Of a stretch of DNA of 64,000 nt, positions 7,596-15,643 are shown in pieces. A program made the translations under genes and the position numbers. The notes beneath the pieces were generated by a model. The model had not been told where the DNA came from, searched no databases, and was given only the letters and a program-made list of their open reading frames with translations. The first letter of the stretch is position 1; every line of letters begins with the position of its first letter. Source of the DNA: an uncultured Selenomonadaceae bacterium (GTDB lineage Bacteria > Bacillota > Negativicutes > Selenomonadales > Selenomonadaceae); contig CAJOFR010000006.1 in the NCBI GenBank assembly GCA_905234195.1, positions 1-64,000 of the forward strand. The letters are read 5' to 3'.

Positions 7596-8592
7596 CCAGG
7601 ACGTTAATTGGGAAATCATGAACGGCAAAACCGTCGCGATTATCGGCTACGGCAGTCAAGGTCACGCGCACGCGCTGAATCTCAAGGAAAGCGGCGTTAA
7701 TGTCGTCGTCGGTCTTTACGAGGGCTCGAAGTCCAAAGCAGTCGCCGAAAGTCAAGGCTTAAAAGTTTTGAACGTCGCCGACGCCGTCAAAGCAGCCGAT
7801 ATTACAATGGTTTTGATACCCGACGAAAAGCAAGCCGACGTCTACAAAAACGAGATCGCCCCGAATCTGAAGGACGGCTCCGCGCTTGCCTTTGCTCACG
7901 GCTTTAATATTCACTTCAAACAAATTATCCCGCCCGCAAACGTCGACGTATTCATGGTCGCCCCGAAAGGCCCCGGTCATCTCGTCCGCAGAACTTTTGT
8001 TGAAGGCGGCGGCGTCCCCGATGTTTTCGCGGTGGAGCAGGACGCAACCGGAAAATGTTTCGACATTGCACTTGCCTACGCGCGCGGTATCGGCGGAACT
8101 CGCGCAGGTGTTTTGCAGACAACCTTCAAGGAAGAAACTGAAACAGATCTTTTCGGCGAACAGTGCGTACTCTGCGGCGGCGTCACTCATTTGATTCAGG
8201 AAGGTTTTGAAACTTTGGTCGCGGCAGGTTATCAGCCGGAGATCGCCTACTTTGAAACTTTCCACGAAATGAAACTTATCGTCGATTTAATGTACGAAGG
8301 CGGCATGGCGAAAATGCGCAAGTCTATCAGCGATACCGCTGAATATGGCGACTACACGACCGGACCGAAAATTATCACGCCCGAAGTCCGCAAGGCAATG
8401 GAAAAAGCCCTCAAGGAAATTCAGGACGGATCTTTTGCGCGTAATTGGCTCGTCGAAAATCGCGCGGCAGGTCGTGCAAACTTCTTGGCACAGCGTCGCA
8501 TTCACGCCGAACACCAAATCGAACAGGTCGGCGCAAAACTTCGCGGCATGATGAGTTGGCTCAAAGACGGCAGCGATCTTTCCAAAGACTAA
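7576..8592 (+). CDS. ilvC: Ketol-acid reductoisomerase (338 aa)
   Basis: This is a short class I IlvC. It has the nucleotide-binding GYGSQGH motif (residues 24-30), a specificity loop around LYEGSKSK that suggests NADPH, a His in FAHGFNIHF (His108), PKGPGH, and the metal-ligand region ETDLFGEQ. It converts acetolactate to dihydroxyisovalerate in valine/leucine synthesis and acts on acetohydroxybutyrate for isoleucine. GAGGGAG lies just before the ATG, inside the ilvH end. A terminator follows, so the transcription unit is ilvH-ilvC only. Confidence 0.97.
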   Translation: MAKTYYDQDVNWEIMNGKTVAIIGYGSQGHAHALNLKESGVNVVVGLYEGSKSKAVAESQGLKVLNVADAVKAADITMVLIPDEKQADVYKNEIAPNLKDGSALAFAHGFNIHFKQIIPPANVDVFMVAPKGPGHLVRRTFVEGGGVPDVFAVEQDATGKCFDIALAYARGIGGTRAGVLQTTFKEETETDLFGEQCVLCGGVTHLIQEGFETLVAAGYQPEIAYFETFHEMKLIVDLMYEGGMAKMRKSISDTAEYGDYTTGPKIITPEVRKAMEKALKEIQDGSFARNWLVENRAAGRANFLAQRRIHAEHQIEQVGAKLRGMMSWLKDGSDLSKD

Positions 8593-8617
8593 AATTTTTT
8601 TACGATAACAAAAAATG

Positions 8618-8650
8618 GCGGCTTGCTGAAAATTTCAGCAGACCGCTTTT
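8618..8650 (+). terminator. Terminator of ilvH-ilvC
   Basis: GCGG, then GCTGAAA/TTTCAGC, then CCGC form a nested stem followed by TTTTAATTTT. The downstream larE Shine-Dalgarno starts only seven bases later, so larE must be read either through this hairpin or from a start within it. Confidence 0.75.
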
Positions 8651-8668
8651 AATTTTGGAGGAATTGTT

Positions 8669-9457
8669 TTGCACGAGAAATACGAACGCTTGAAAAAAAA
8701 TCTGCGCGAACTCGGAAGTGTCGTCGTTGCATTTTCCGGCGGCGTCGACTCAACTTTTTTGCTGAAGGTCGCGCAGGAAGTTCTCGGCGAAAAAATTTTG
8801 GCGGTAACTGCAACGTCAGAATTTTTTCCTCAACGTGAAACTTCGGAGGCGAAAAATTTTTGTCGGCAGGAAAATATCCGGCAGATTTTTTTCCCCGCTA
8901 ACCAACTCGACGACGCGGAAATTTGCCGCAACCCGAAAAATCGTTGCTACCTCTGCAAAAAAAAATTGTTCACGAAAATTTTGGAGCTTGCCGCCGAAAA
9001 TAATTTTGCGCACGTCGTCGAAGGTTCCAACATGGACGATTGCGGAGATTATCGACCGGGCATGCAGGCCGTCACCGAGCTGAAAATAAAAAGTCCCCTT
9101 CGCGAAGTCGGCTTGTGGAAAAATGAAATTCGCGCGCTGTCGAAGGAAATGCATTTGCCGACGTTCGATAAGCCTTCGTTTGCTTGCCTTGCGTCCAGAT
9201 TTGTTTACGGCGAAATTATTTCCGCAGAAAGGTTGACGATGGTGGACGCGGCGGAAAATTTTTTGCTCGAACGAAATTTTAAACAGGTTCGCGTGCGCAT
9301 TCATGACAAGCTTGCCCGAATTGAAGTTTTGCCCGCCGATTTTGAACGCCTTCTAAAAATTCACGACGACGTTACGAAAAATTTTCACGCGCTCGGATTT
9401 TCTTACGTCGCTTTAGATTTGGACGGCTACAGTACAGGCAGCATGAATAGGGGCTAG
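8669..9457 (+). CDS. larE: LarE-type ATP-dependent sulfur transferase (262 aa)
   Basis: The PP-loop ATPase signature SGGVDS is at residues 23-28, and the LarE-type FACLASRF segment carries Cys173, the position of the sacrificial cysteine in LarE. A CYLC pair is at residues 93-96. LarE builds the nickel-pincer cofactor of lactate racemase and related enzymes by donating sulfur to a pyridinium precursor; LarB and LarC are needed too but are not in this window. The start is TTG 8669-8671 behind GGAGG. Its stop codon TAG (9455-9457) lies at the edge of a heptamer repeat array, so its last residues (NRG) may be repeat-derived. A neighbouring larA is absent, so the enzyme it serves is unknown. Confidence 0.85.
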   Translation: MHEKYERLKKNLRELGSVVVAFSGGVDSTFLLKVAQEVLGEKILAVTATSEFFPQRETSEAKNFCRQENIRQIFFPANQLDDAEICRNPKNRCYLCKKKLFTKILELAAENNFAHVVEGSNMDDCGDYRPGMQAVTELKIKSPLREVGLWKNEIRALSKEMHLPTFDKPSFACLASRFVYGEIISAERLTMVDAAENFLLERNFKQVRVRIHDKLARIEVLPADFERLLKIHDDVTKNFHALGFSYVALDLDGYSTGSMNRG

Positions 9458-9492
9458 TTTTTAGGGATTAGGGGTTAGAGGTTAGGGATTAG
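9447..9492 (+). repeat. Heptamer array overlapping the larE stop
   Basis: TTAGGGA, TTAGGGG, TTAGAGG, TTAGGGA and TTAG follow one another with a 7-base period, preceded by AATAGGGGCTAG that contains the larE stop. The right end merges with the GGATTAGTATAAAA head of repeat copy C. Confidence 0.8.
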
Positions 9493-9614
9493 TATAAAAA
9501 GGGGAGTGGCCGCACAAGGACGTGCGGCCGCCCGCATTTGGTCGCGTGACGCGACCTCTGCGGGCAGTTTTCTTTTGCTACTTTTCTTTTGCGGTCAAAA
9601 GAAAAGTAGATGCT
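9486..9614 (+). repeat. Three-hairpin dispersed repeat, copy C
   Basis: It is nearly identical to copy B: head GGATTAGTATAAAA, stem 1 CCGCAC/GTGCGG, the nested stem 2, the 14-bp stem 3 with loop CGGT, and tail GTAGATGCT. It lies between larE and ppaC, both on plus, so it is in the path of any larE transcript. Confidence 0.88.
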
Positions 9615-9646
9615 TATTCAAAAGAGGAAAAAATTTTTTAGAGAAA

Positions 9647-9675
9647 TAGACAGCGAAAAATTTTTTAGATATAAT
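9647..9675 (+). promoter_or_regulatory. Promoter of ppaC
   Basis: TAGACA (five of six to consensus) and a perfect TATAAT are separated by 17 bases, placed 32 bases before the ppaC start codon. Confidence 0.75.
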
Positions 9676-9707
9676 TGCGCCATAAATTTTTTTGGGAGGA
9701 TTTTTTG

Positions 9708-11363
9708 ATGAAAAGCAAAGGCACGAAACCTATTTACGTCATCGGGCACAGAAACCCCGACACCGATTCTATTTGCTCGGCAATAAGTTACGCTCACCTC
9801 AAACAGGCAATGGGCATTAACGCCGTCGCCGCCCGTTGCGGAAAAATTAACAACGAAACAAAATACGCGCTCGAATATTTCAAAATCGAACAGCCGCATC
9901 TTTTGACTGACCTTTATCCGCGCGTCAAAGATGTTACCCTCGAAGTCAAAACCGTCGTCCGTCAGCACGATACCCTGCGCCATCTCGGCGAAGTCATGCG
10001 CAAAAGTGAACTCCGCTCCGTCCCCGTCACCGACAGCAAAGGCGAACTCGTCGGTATCGTTACCGTCAGCGATTTGGCGAAACGTTACTTCCTCGAACTC
10101 GGCTTGCAAAGTCTGGTCGATATGCGCGTTCGTTACCGCGATATCATTCAAGCCACAGAGTCGAAAGTTTTGGTTGCCGGCGACGAAAATGAATTTATCG
10201 AAGGCGGCGTTAAAATCGCGGCGGGCAGTGTCGAAACGACGCTCATGACCCTTCAGCCGAAAGATATTGTCCTCGTCGGTGACCGCAGTGTGACCACGCT
10301 CAGAAAAATTTTGCATTCCGGCGTTTCGTGCATGATTGTTACCGGCGGTTGCAGAGTCGCGGCAGAAGCCCTTGCCGAAGCCGCCAACTTGAAAATTTTC
10401 GTGCTCGCTACACCCTACGACACTTACACCGTCGGCAGACTTTTAAATCAGTGCGTGCCCATTCGTCGAATCATGCACTCCGATCCAATTTGTTTCCGCC
10501 CGATGGATCTGCTCAGCGACATTAAAGGAATTATGGACGAACACCGGTTCCGCAGTTATCCCGTCGTAGAAAATAATAAACTCGTCGGAATTGTCAGCTC
10601 GGACAAAATTATGTTGCCCGACCGCGAAAAAGTTATTCTCGTCGACCATAACGAACGCGGGCAAGCTGTCGAAGGCATAGAGGATGCAAAAATCGTCGAG
10701 ATTATCGACCACCACAGACTCGGCGGCGTCCAAACTTCAGAGCCGATTTATATTCGTCAAGAGCCCGTCGGCTGTACCTGCACAATCGTCGCGAACATGC
10801 ATTGGGATAACGACATAGAAATTCCCCCGTCGATTGCCGGACTTCTCCTTTCGGCAATTATTTCCGATACTGTTTTGTTTAAATCGCCGACTTGCACGAA
10901 CAAAGACAGGAAGACTGCCGAACGTCTTGCTGAAATTGCCGGCGTCGACTTGAAAGAATACGGGCTTGCGATGCTCCGCGCGGGCGCAGGTATCGGCGGC
11001 AAAACTCCTACCGAGATTGCCAAAAACGACTTGAAAGAATTTAAAATCGGTGACTACAGAATTATCGTCAGCCAAATTTCCGTCATGGATCCTAACGAAG
11101 TTCTCAACATTGAAGAAAAATTAATCGAAGTCATGAAGGAAAATTGCGAGCGCGAAGGTTTCGATATGCATTTGCTTATGGTCACGGATATTTTGGAAGA
11201 ATCGACTTATCTGCTCTATTCCGGTTCGCCGAAAACTTTAATCGGCGAGGCGTTCAAGAAAGATGCCAGCGGCACGCACGTTTATTTGCCGGGCGTCATG
11301 AGCCGCAAGAAACAAATTATTCCGCCGCTGTCTGAAGCCGTCAAACGCATTAAGCCGCAATGA
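9708..11363 (+). CDS. ppaC: CBS/DRTGG-regulated manganese pyrophosphatase (551 aa)
   Basis: The order is DHH domain (GHRNPDTDS near the N-terminus), CBS motif (about residues 75-130), DRTGG domain, second CBS motif, remaining DHH motifs (DHNERGQ and IDHHRLGG), then DHHA2. This is the family II pyrophosphatase with a regulatory insert: it hydrolyses PPi using Mn2+/Co2+. In the family, CBS domains bind AMP/ADP (inhibition) and diadenosine polyphosphates (activation). The start is ATG 9708 behind GGGAGGA; a longer frame upstream lacks a Shine-Dalgarno sequence and would run into the promoter. It is transcribed alone. The enzyme class is quite sure; the ligands of the CBS pair are known only for the family. 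Confidence 0.93.
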   Translation: MKSKGTKPIYVIGHRNPDTDSICSAISYAHLKQAMGINAVAARCGKINNETKYALEYFKIEQPHLLTDLYPRVKDVTLEVKTVVRQHDTLRHLGEVMRKSELRSVPVTDSKGELVGIVTVSDLAKRYFLELGLQSLVDMRVRYRDIIQATESKVLVAGDENEFIEGGVKIAAGSVETTLMTLQPKDIVLVGDRSVTTLRKILHSGVSCMIVTGGCRVAAEALAEAANLKIFVLATPYDTYTVGRLLNQCVPIRRIMHSDPICFRPMDLLSDIKGIMDEHRFRSYPVVENNKLVGIVSSDKIMLPDREKVILVDHNERGQAVEGIEDAKIVEIIDHHRLGGVQTSEPIYIRQEPVGCTCTIVANMHWDNDIEIPPSIAGLLLSAIISDTVLFKSPTCTNKDRKTAERLAEIAGVDLKEYGLAMLRAGAGIGGKTPTEIAKNDLKEFKIGDYRIIVSQISVMDPNEVLNIEEKLIEVMKENCEREGFDMHLLMVTDILEESTYLLYSGSPKTLIGEAFKKDASGTHVYLPGVMSRKKQIIPPLSEAVKRIKPQ

Positions 11364-11367
11364 CCGG

Positions 11368-11393
11368 TTTAGGGATTAGTGGCAAGGGATTAA
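11368..11393 (+). repeat. Degenerate heptamer array after ppaC
   Basis: TTTAGGGATTAG and CAAGGGATTAAG form a loose 7-base array just past the ppaC stop and lead into repeat copy D. Here the stop codon (TGA) precedes the repeat and is not part of it. Confidence 0.55.
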
Positions 11394-11408
11394 GTTTAAG
11401 AGAAGAGA

Positions 11409-11530
11409 GAGGCCGCTCAAGGATGAGCGGCCGCCCGCATTTGGTCGCGTGATGCGACCTCTGCGGGCAGTTTTCTTTTGCTTCTTTTCTTTTGCGCCAA
11501 AAGAAAATTTTCAAAAGAAAAGTAGATGCT
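11409..11530 (+). repeat. Three-hairpin dispersed repeat, copy D
   Basis: Stem 1 is CCGCTC/GAGCGG around AAGGAT, a third version of the same covarying stem. Stem 2 is GGTCGC/GCGACC inside CCCGCA/TGCGGG. Stem 3 is altered: its right arm is partly duplicated (CAAAAGAAAATTTT, then CAAAAGAAAAGTAGATGCT). It lies between the convergent ppaC and rubrerythrin genes. Confidence 0.85.
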
Positions 11531-11572
11531 AAATAAAAAAAAATATTCCCTAAATCTTAGGGAAAAAACAAA

Positions 11573-11603
11573 AAGACCGCCCGCAATCGGACGGCTTTTT
11601 TTG
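11573..11603 (-). terminator. Terminator of the rubrerythrin gene
   Basis: On the minus strand GCCGTCCG and CGGGCGGT form a stem around ATTG, followed by TTTTTGTTTTTT. A-runs and T-runs flank both sides, so it can also serve plus-strand transcripts. Confidence 0.7.
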
Positions 11604-11624
11604 AGGAAAGAAGAATAACTTAAT

Positions 11625-12170
11625 TTATTTTGCAAAATAACGATCGAGCAAACCTTTGAATCCCTTTCCGTGACGCGCTTCATCTTTCGCCATCTCGTGA
11701 ACGGTATCATGAATCGCATCGAGATTGAGTTCTTTCGCAAGTTTCGCCAAATCTTTTTTGCCCTGACAAGCACCATGTTCAGCGGCAACACGCACCGCAA
11801 GATTTTCTTTCGTCGACGCGGAAACAACTTCGCCCAAAAGTTCCGCAAACTTCGCGGCGTGTTCTGCCTCTTCCAGCGCGTAACGACGGAACGCCTCGCC
11901 AATTTCGGGATAGCCTTCGCGGTGAGCTGCTCTACTCATCGCAAGATACATTCCCACTTCGCAACATTCGCCGTTGAAATTTTGGCGGAGACCTTCGATA
12001 ATGCGCGGGTCAACACCTTTCGCGACGCCAATAACATGTTCGTCAGCGAAAACCAATTCGCCCTCCTGCTTGATAAATTTTTCGGCAGGAGCTTTGCAAA
12101 GCGGGCACTCTGTCGGCGGCGCATCTCCCTCGTAAACGTATCCGCAAACACTGCAAACATATTTCGCCAT
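11625..12170 (-). CDS. Reverse rubrerythrin, peroxide-reducing (181 aa)
   Basis: The rubredoxin domain comes first (residues 1-40, [10 protein letters not shown] and CPLCKAP), before the ferritin-like diiron domain, which carries ExxH metal-ligand patterns (EEAEHAAKF and KDEARH). That inverted order defines reverse rubrerythrin, an NADH-linked peroxidase that protects anaerobes against H2O2 and O2. The iron-binding Cys pairs and the carboxylate ligands are present. AGGAGG precedes the ATG. It is a single-gene unit with promoter and terminator visible. Its expression is probably peroxide-inducible, but no operator could be recognised. Confidence 0.93.
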   Translation of the reverse strand: MAKYVCSVCGYVYEGDAPPTECPLCKAPAEKFIKQEGELVFADEHVIGVAKGVDPRIIEGLRQNFNGECCEVGMYLAMSRAAHREGYPEIGEAFRRYALEEAEHAAKFAELLGEVVSASTKENLAVRVAAEHGACQGKKDLAKLAKELNLDAIHDTVHEMAKDEARHGKGFKGLLDRYFAK

Positions 12171-12212
12171 AACAGAAATACCTCCTAAAAAATTTTTTCA
12201 CACCTCGCTGAT

Positions 12213-12241
12213 ATTTTAACACAGAAAAAATTTTTTGTGAA
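12213..12241 (-). promoter_or_regulatory. Promoter of the rubrerythrin gene
   Basis: On minus, TTCACA and TAAAAT are separated by 17 bases, with TGT just before the -10 (extended -10). The spacer is an A6T6 tract, which is intrinsically curved and may add strength. Confidence 0.6.
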
Positions 12242-12306
12242 GAGACTTTCGCCGCAAAATTTTCTTCCTCCAAAAAAATAAAATACTTTCGTTAATCAAA
12301 TGTCCG

Positions 12307-12315
12307 TGTTATAAT
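12307..12315 (+). promoter_or_regulatory. Extended -10 promoter of the hexokinase gene
   Basis: TGTTATAAT is a perfect extended -10 element, 49 bases before the hexokinase start. The -35 position (TTTCGT) is poor, so the TG motif probably carries recognition. Confidence 0.6.
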
Positions 12316-12364
12316 TTGTCAAGACAATTTTTTTGAAAGTTTCGATTTTAAAGGGGGATTTTTT

Positions 12365-13666
12365 ATGGCATTTGAAGAGGGAAAATTTCAGGAAGTACTT
12401 TCAGAATTTAGCGCAACGAGCGAAATGCTCCGCGAAGTCGCCGCTAATTTCCGTCAAGATCTGCAAATGGGTCTGCGCGACCCTGCCAGCTCCTCTATGC
12501 GTATGCTGAAATCTTATGTCGGTCTTCCCAGCGGCAAGGAGAAGGGAGAATTTTTGGCGTTGGACTTCGGCGGCACCAATGTCCGCGTGCTCCGTATTCG
12601 TCTCGAAGGTGAAGGGCGTTACGAAGTTTTGAAGCGCGTCGGTGAACCGCTTATCATTCCCGGAAAATACGATTATATCGGCAAGGGCTCAACCGCCGTG
12701 CAAATGTTTGACTTCCTCGCGAAACTTATTGACGAGGCGATTGACGGCGACCACGACACGAAATTTTATCTCGGTCATACTTTTTCTTTCCCGTCCGACC
12801 AAGACGACCTCAACAACGCGCGGCTGATTATCTGGACGAAAGAATTTGCTACCGAAGGCGTAGAAGGAAAAGTCGTTAATGATTTGCTCACCGCTGCTCT
12901 GGAACGGCGCGGAATTAAAAATGTTGTGCCGGTTGCCGTCATTAATGACACGGTTGCGGTTTTGCTCTCGGCGGCGTACAAAAATCCCGATATTTATATC
13001 GGCTCGATTTACGCCACCGGTCACAACACCTGCTATCTTGAATCAAGTATTCACGACCCGAAAGGCTTTGGCGTGGGCGGCATGATTTTAAATCTGGAGT
13101 GCGGCGGATTTATGAAACTCACTCCCAACCGTTTTGACGTGGAGCTTGACAAAAATTCCGAAAAGCCCGGCGAACAGCGTCTCGAAAAAATGGTTTCCGG
13201 TCGTTATATGGGCGAACTTCTTTCGATGGCCATTGCCGAACTCCTCGACGAAAAAGATAAAAAATATGATTTGACTTCTGTCGATATGTCGATGATTATC
13301 ACTGACGACACGCCGGAACTTAAAAAGGCTACGGAGATTCTTGCCGAAAAAGTCGGGCGCAAACTCGAACTCAAAGACGTGAAGAGAATTAAGGAATTGA
13401 CGACGGCTATTGCGGTGCGTTCCGCGCGTTTGGTTGCCTCGTCTTACGTCGGAATAATTTGGCAGCGCGCCGGCGAAGGAAAAATTCAGCCGCAACACGT
13501 TGCAGTTGACGGCTCTGTTTACGAAAAAATGCCGCTTGTCAAAGAAAATATCGCGCGTGCTCTAAGTGAACTGCTCGGCGAAGATGCGGCGGGCGTCGAT
13601 ACGGTTTTGGACAACGGCGGCTCCGGATTGGGCGCGGCTATCGCGGCGGCTATGGCTGTTCAATAA
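12365..13666 (+). CDS. Eukaryotic-type hexokinase (433 aa)
   Basis: The sequence has the actin-fold phosphate loop LDFGGTNVRV (residues 66-75), the sugar-binding FSFPSDQ (140-146), LIIWTKEF (154-161) and INDTVAVL (193-200), where Asp195 is the catalytic base, and a late NGGSGLGAA segment. These match the eukaryotic hexokinase family rather than the bacterial ROK or GlcK glucokinases. It would phosphorylate glucose or related hexoses with ATP at the entry of glycolysis. It is about 30 residues shorter than yeast enzymes. It has its own promoter and terminator. A hexokinase of this family is uncommon in bacteria, though seen sporadically in gut anaerobes; lateral transfer is possible but its base composition matches its neighbours. 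Confidence 0.88.
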   Translation: MAFEEGKFQEVLSEFSATSEMLREVAANFRQDLQMGLRDPASSSMRMLKSYVGLPSGKEKGEFLALDFGGTNVRVLRIRLEGEGRYEVLKRVGEPLIIPGKYDYIGKGSTAVQMFDFLAKLIDEAIDGDHDTKFYLGHTFSFPSDQDDLNNARLIIWTKEFATEGVEGKVVNDLLTAALERRGIKNVVPVAVINDTVAVLLSAAYKNPDIYIGSIYATGHNTCYLESSIHDPKGFGVGGMILNLECGGFMKLTPNRFDVELDKNSEKPGEQRLEKMVSGRYMGELLSMAIAELLDEKDKKYDLTSVDMSMIITDDTPELKKATEILAEKVGRKLELKDVKRIKELTTAIAVRSARLVASSYVGIIWQRAGEGKIQPQHVAVDGSVYEKMPLVKENIARALSELLGEDAAGVDTVLDNGGSGLGAAIAAAMAVQ

Positions 13667-13706
13667 TTTTTGCGGCAGAATAAAAAATTTCTGCTTGAAT
13701 GAAAAA

Positions 13707-13750
13707 GCATTGAGGGTTGATTTTTTTTCGACACTCAATGCTGATTTTTT
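13707..13750 (+). terminator. Terminator of the hexokinase gene
   Basis: GCATTGAG pairs with CTCAATGC (13707-13741) around a T-rich loop, followed by TGATTTTTT. It ends just before the chemoreceptor gene. Confidence 0.75.
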
Positions 13751-13774
13751 CTTGCGGTGTTGGAGGATGGGGAG

Positions 13775-15460
13775 ATGGGTCTAAAAAGCAAGGCGGTTAT
13801 CGTCCTAAACGTGGCTGTCATTATCACCTGCATAATTATGAGCGTGCTCGGTTACATGAGCGCGAGCAACGGTTTTTCTAAAGCGTTGGAGATGAAAGCC
13901 GAAGCCGACGTAAAATCTTTGACGGAAATTTTAAATTATCGTTTCGAGGGCGATTGGAATTTGCGGGGCGGCGTCCTCTACAAGGGCGATAAAAATATGG
14001 AGGACGCTGACGACGTCGTGGATTATCTTAGCGAAATTTGCAGCGGCAAGGTCACGATTTTCAGGGGCGATACTCGCGTTACCACGACCGTTAAAGACGC
14101 AAGCGGCAAGCGTTCAGTTGGCACGAAAGCCTCTGAAGAAGTTATCAGCCGCGTTTTGAACGGCGGGAAAAATTTTCTCGGCGTCGCAAATGTCATGGGC
14201 GAAAAACATCACGCCGCCTATCGCCCGATTAAAGATTCTTCCGGAAAAATAATCGGCATGCTCTTCGTCGGGTTGAGTGTTCACGAAATGGACGACGTTA
14301 CCCAAAAATTTATTTTCTCGATTATAATCACGGCGGCAATCATTGTCGTGCTGTGTGTCCTCGTGTCGAATTTTATTATCGGCAAGGCGGTTGGCATGCT
14401 TGACGAAGTTGTTTACGCGATGCAAAAAATTTCTGTCGGGAATTTGCGCATGGACGATTTGCCGATACGCACGAAGGACGAAATTGGAACCTTAGCGGAA
14501 GGCGTCAACGCTATGCGTAAAGAATTGACTGACCTTTTGAAAAATATCGTGCACAGCTCGGAACAAGTTGCGGCGTCCTCCGAAGAACTCACCGCCAGCG
14601 CGCAGGAAGGCGCAAGTTCCATTCATCTTATGGCGAAAGATACGGCGGCGATGAGTGAGGACGTGAATGACCAAACCGCCGTCGTTAATGAGCTGAAAGA
14701 AACGATTAGAAAAATGCGCGACAACATGAACGAATTGCACGCAAGCGCGCAGATTATGGACGAGGCGTCGAAGAGCAGCACGAAGAGTGCCGCCGAAGGA
14801 AAAGAAAAAGTTGACTACGCGATAGAGATGATGAAAAAAATTTCCAGGCAAGTAAATTCTTCGGCGGAAGTCGTGGGGAATCTCGGCAAGCGTTCGGACG
14901 AAATCGGGCAGATTGTCAATACCATTTCCGAAATTGCTGAGCAGACAAATTTGCTCGCGCTGAATGCGGCGATTGAGGCGGCGCGTGCGGGAGAACACGG
15001 GCGGGGTTTTGCCGTCGTCGCTGAAGAAGTCCGCAAACTTGCCGAACAGTCCGCGCAAGCCGCCGCAAATATTTCACAGCTGATAACTTCGATTCAAAAG
15101 GACACTGAATCCGCTGTCAGTTCGATTGAGGACGGGAATCACGGCGTAAAAGAGGGCACCGATTCTGTTTTGTCCACCGGCGAGGCTTTTCATAGTATCG
15201 AAGAGCAAATCGAGAAACTTAATTCAAATGTCCGGCGCAGTATGAGCCACATTGACGCGGTTAATAAAAACAGCGAAGAAATTTTGCAGGAAATTGAGCA
15301 TGTTTACGAGATAACAAAAAAATCCGGCGAAGTTGCCGGCGAAATTAAATCAGCCGCCGAAGTTCAAAGCACTTCCATTCATGAAATTGCCGAGTCCAGC
15401 AAAAGTCTTGCGGAACTTGCCGAAGATATGCGCTCCGAAGTCGCGAAGTTTAGTATTTAG
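13775..15460 (+). CDS. Methyl-accepting chemotaxis protein with Cache sensor (561 aa)
   Basis: The order is TM1 (about 8-28), an extracytoplasmic single-Cache-type sensor (about 35-175, ending [18 protein letters not shown]), TM2 (about 180-202), HAMP (203-255), and a coiled-coil signalling domain with the hairpin tip [20 protein letters not shown]. It senses an external ligand, probably a small carboxylate or amino acid, and signals through CheA/CheW to CheY. I start at ATG 13775, because GGAGG is eight bases upstream; an in-frame GTG at 13757 lies ahead of the Shine-Dalgarno. The ligand is unknown, and the gene stands alone between the hexokinase gene and recG. Confidence 0.92.
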   Translation: MGLKSKAVIVLNVAVIITCIIMSVLGYMSASNGFSKALEMKAEADVKSLTEILNYRFEGDWNLRGGVLYKGDKNMEDADDVVDYLSEICSGKVTIFRGDTRVTTTVKDASGKRSVGTKASEEVISRVLNGGKNFLGVANVMGEKHHAAYRPIKDSSGKIIGMLFVGLSVHEMDDVTQKFIFSIIITAAIIVVLCVLVSNFIIGKAVGMLDEVVYAMQKISVGNLRMDDLPIRTKDEIGTLAEGVNAMRKELTDLLKNIVHSSEQVAASSEELTASAQEGASSIHLMAKDTAAMSEDVNDQTAVVNELKETIRKMRDNMNELHASAQIMDEASKSSTKSAAEGKEKVDYAIEMMKKISRQVNSSAEVVGNLGKRSDEIGQIVNTISEIAEQTNLLALNAAIEAARAGEHGRGFAVVAEEVRKLAEQSAQAAANISQLITSIQKDTESAVSSIEDGNHGVKEGTDSVLSTGEAFHSIEEQIEKLNSNVRRSMSHIDAVNKNSEEILQEIEHVYEITKKSGEVAGEIKSAAEVQSTSIHEIAESSKSLAELAEDMRSEVAKFSI

Positions 15461-15510
15461 AGTTTAGCATCTTCTTTTCTTTCTAAAAAATTTTTTTTCT
15501 TTTTAAACCT

Positions 15511-15643
15511 AGCATCTACTTTTCTTTTGGAGCAAAAGAAAAGTAGCAAAAGAAAACTGCCCGCAGAGGTCGCATCACGCGACCAAATGCGGGCGGCCGC
15601 CCATCCTTGGGCGGCCACTCCACTTTTTATACTAGTCCCTAGT
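15511..15643 (-). repeat. Three-hairpin dispersed repeat, copy E, overlapping the recG stop
   Basis: This copy is on the minus strand: head ACTAGGGACTAGTATAAAA, stem 1 CCGCCC/GGGCGG around AAGGAT, nested stem 2, a 14-bp stem 3 with loop CTC, tail AGTAGATGCT. It lies between the convergent chemoreceptor and recG genes. The heptamer-like head supplies the last codons and the TAG stop of recG (15632-15634). Confidence 0.87.

Noticed and set aside
9447-9492. Telomere-like function of TTAGGGA repeats
   Set aside because: They are short, internal, degenerate, and placed at gene ends on a bacterial chromosome.
11417-11902. 161-residue minus-strand frame across copy D and the rubrerythrin gene
   Set aside because: It is out of frame with rubrerythrin and made of repeat plus shadow sequence.
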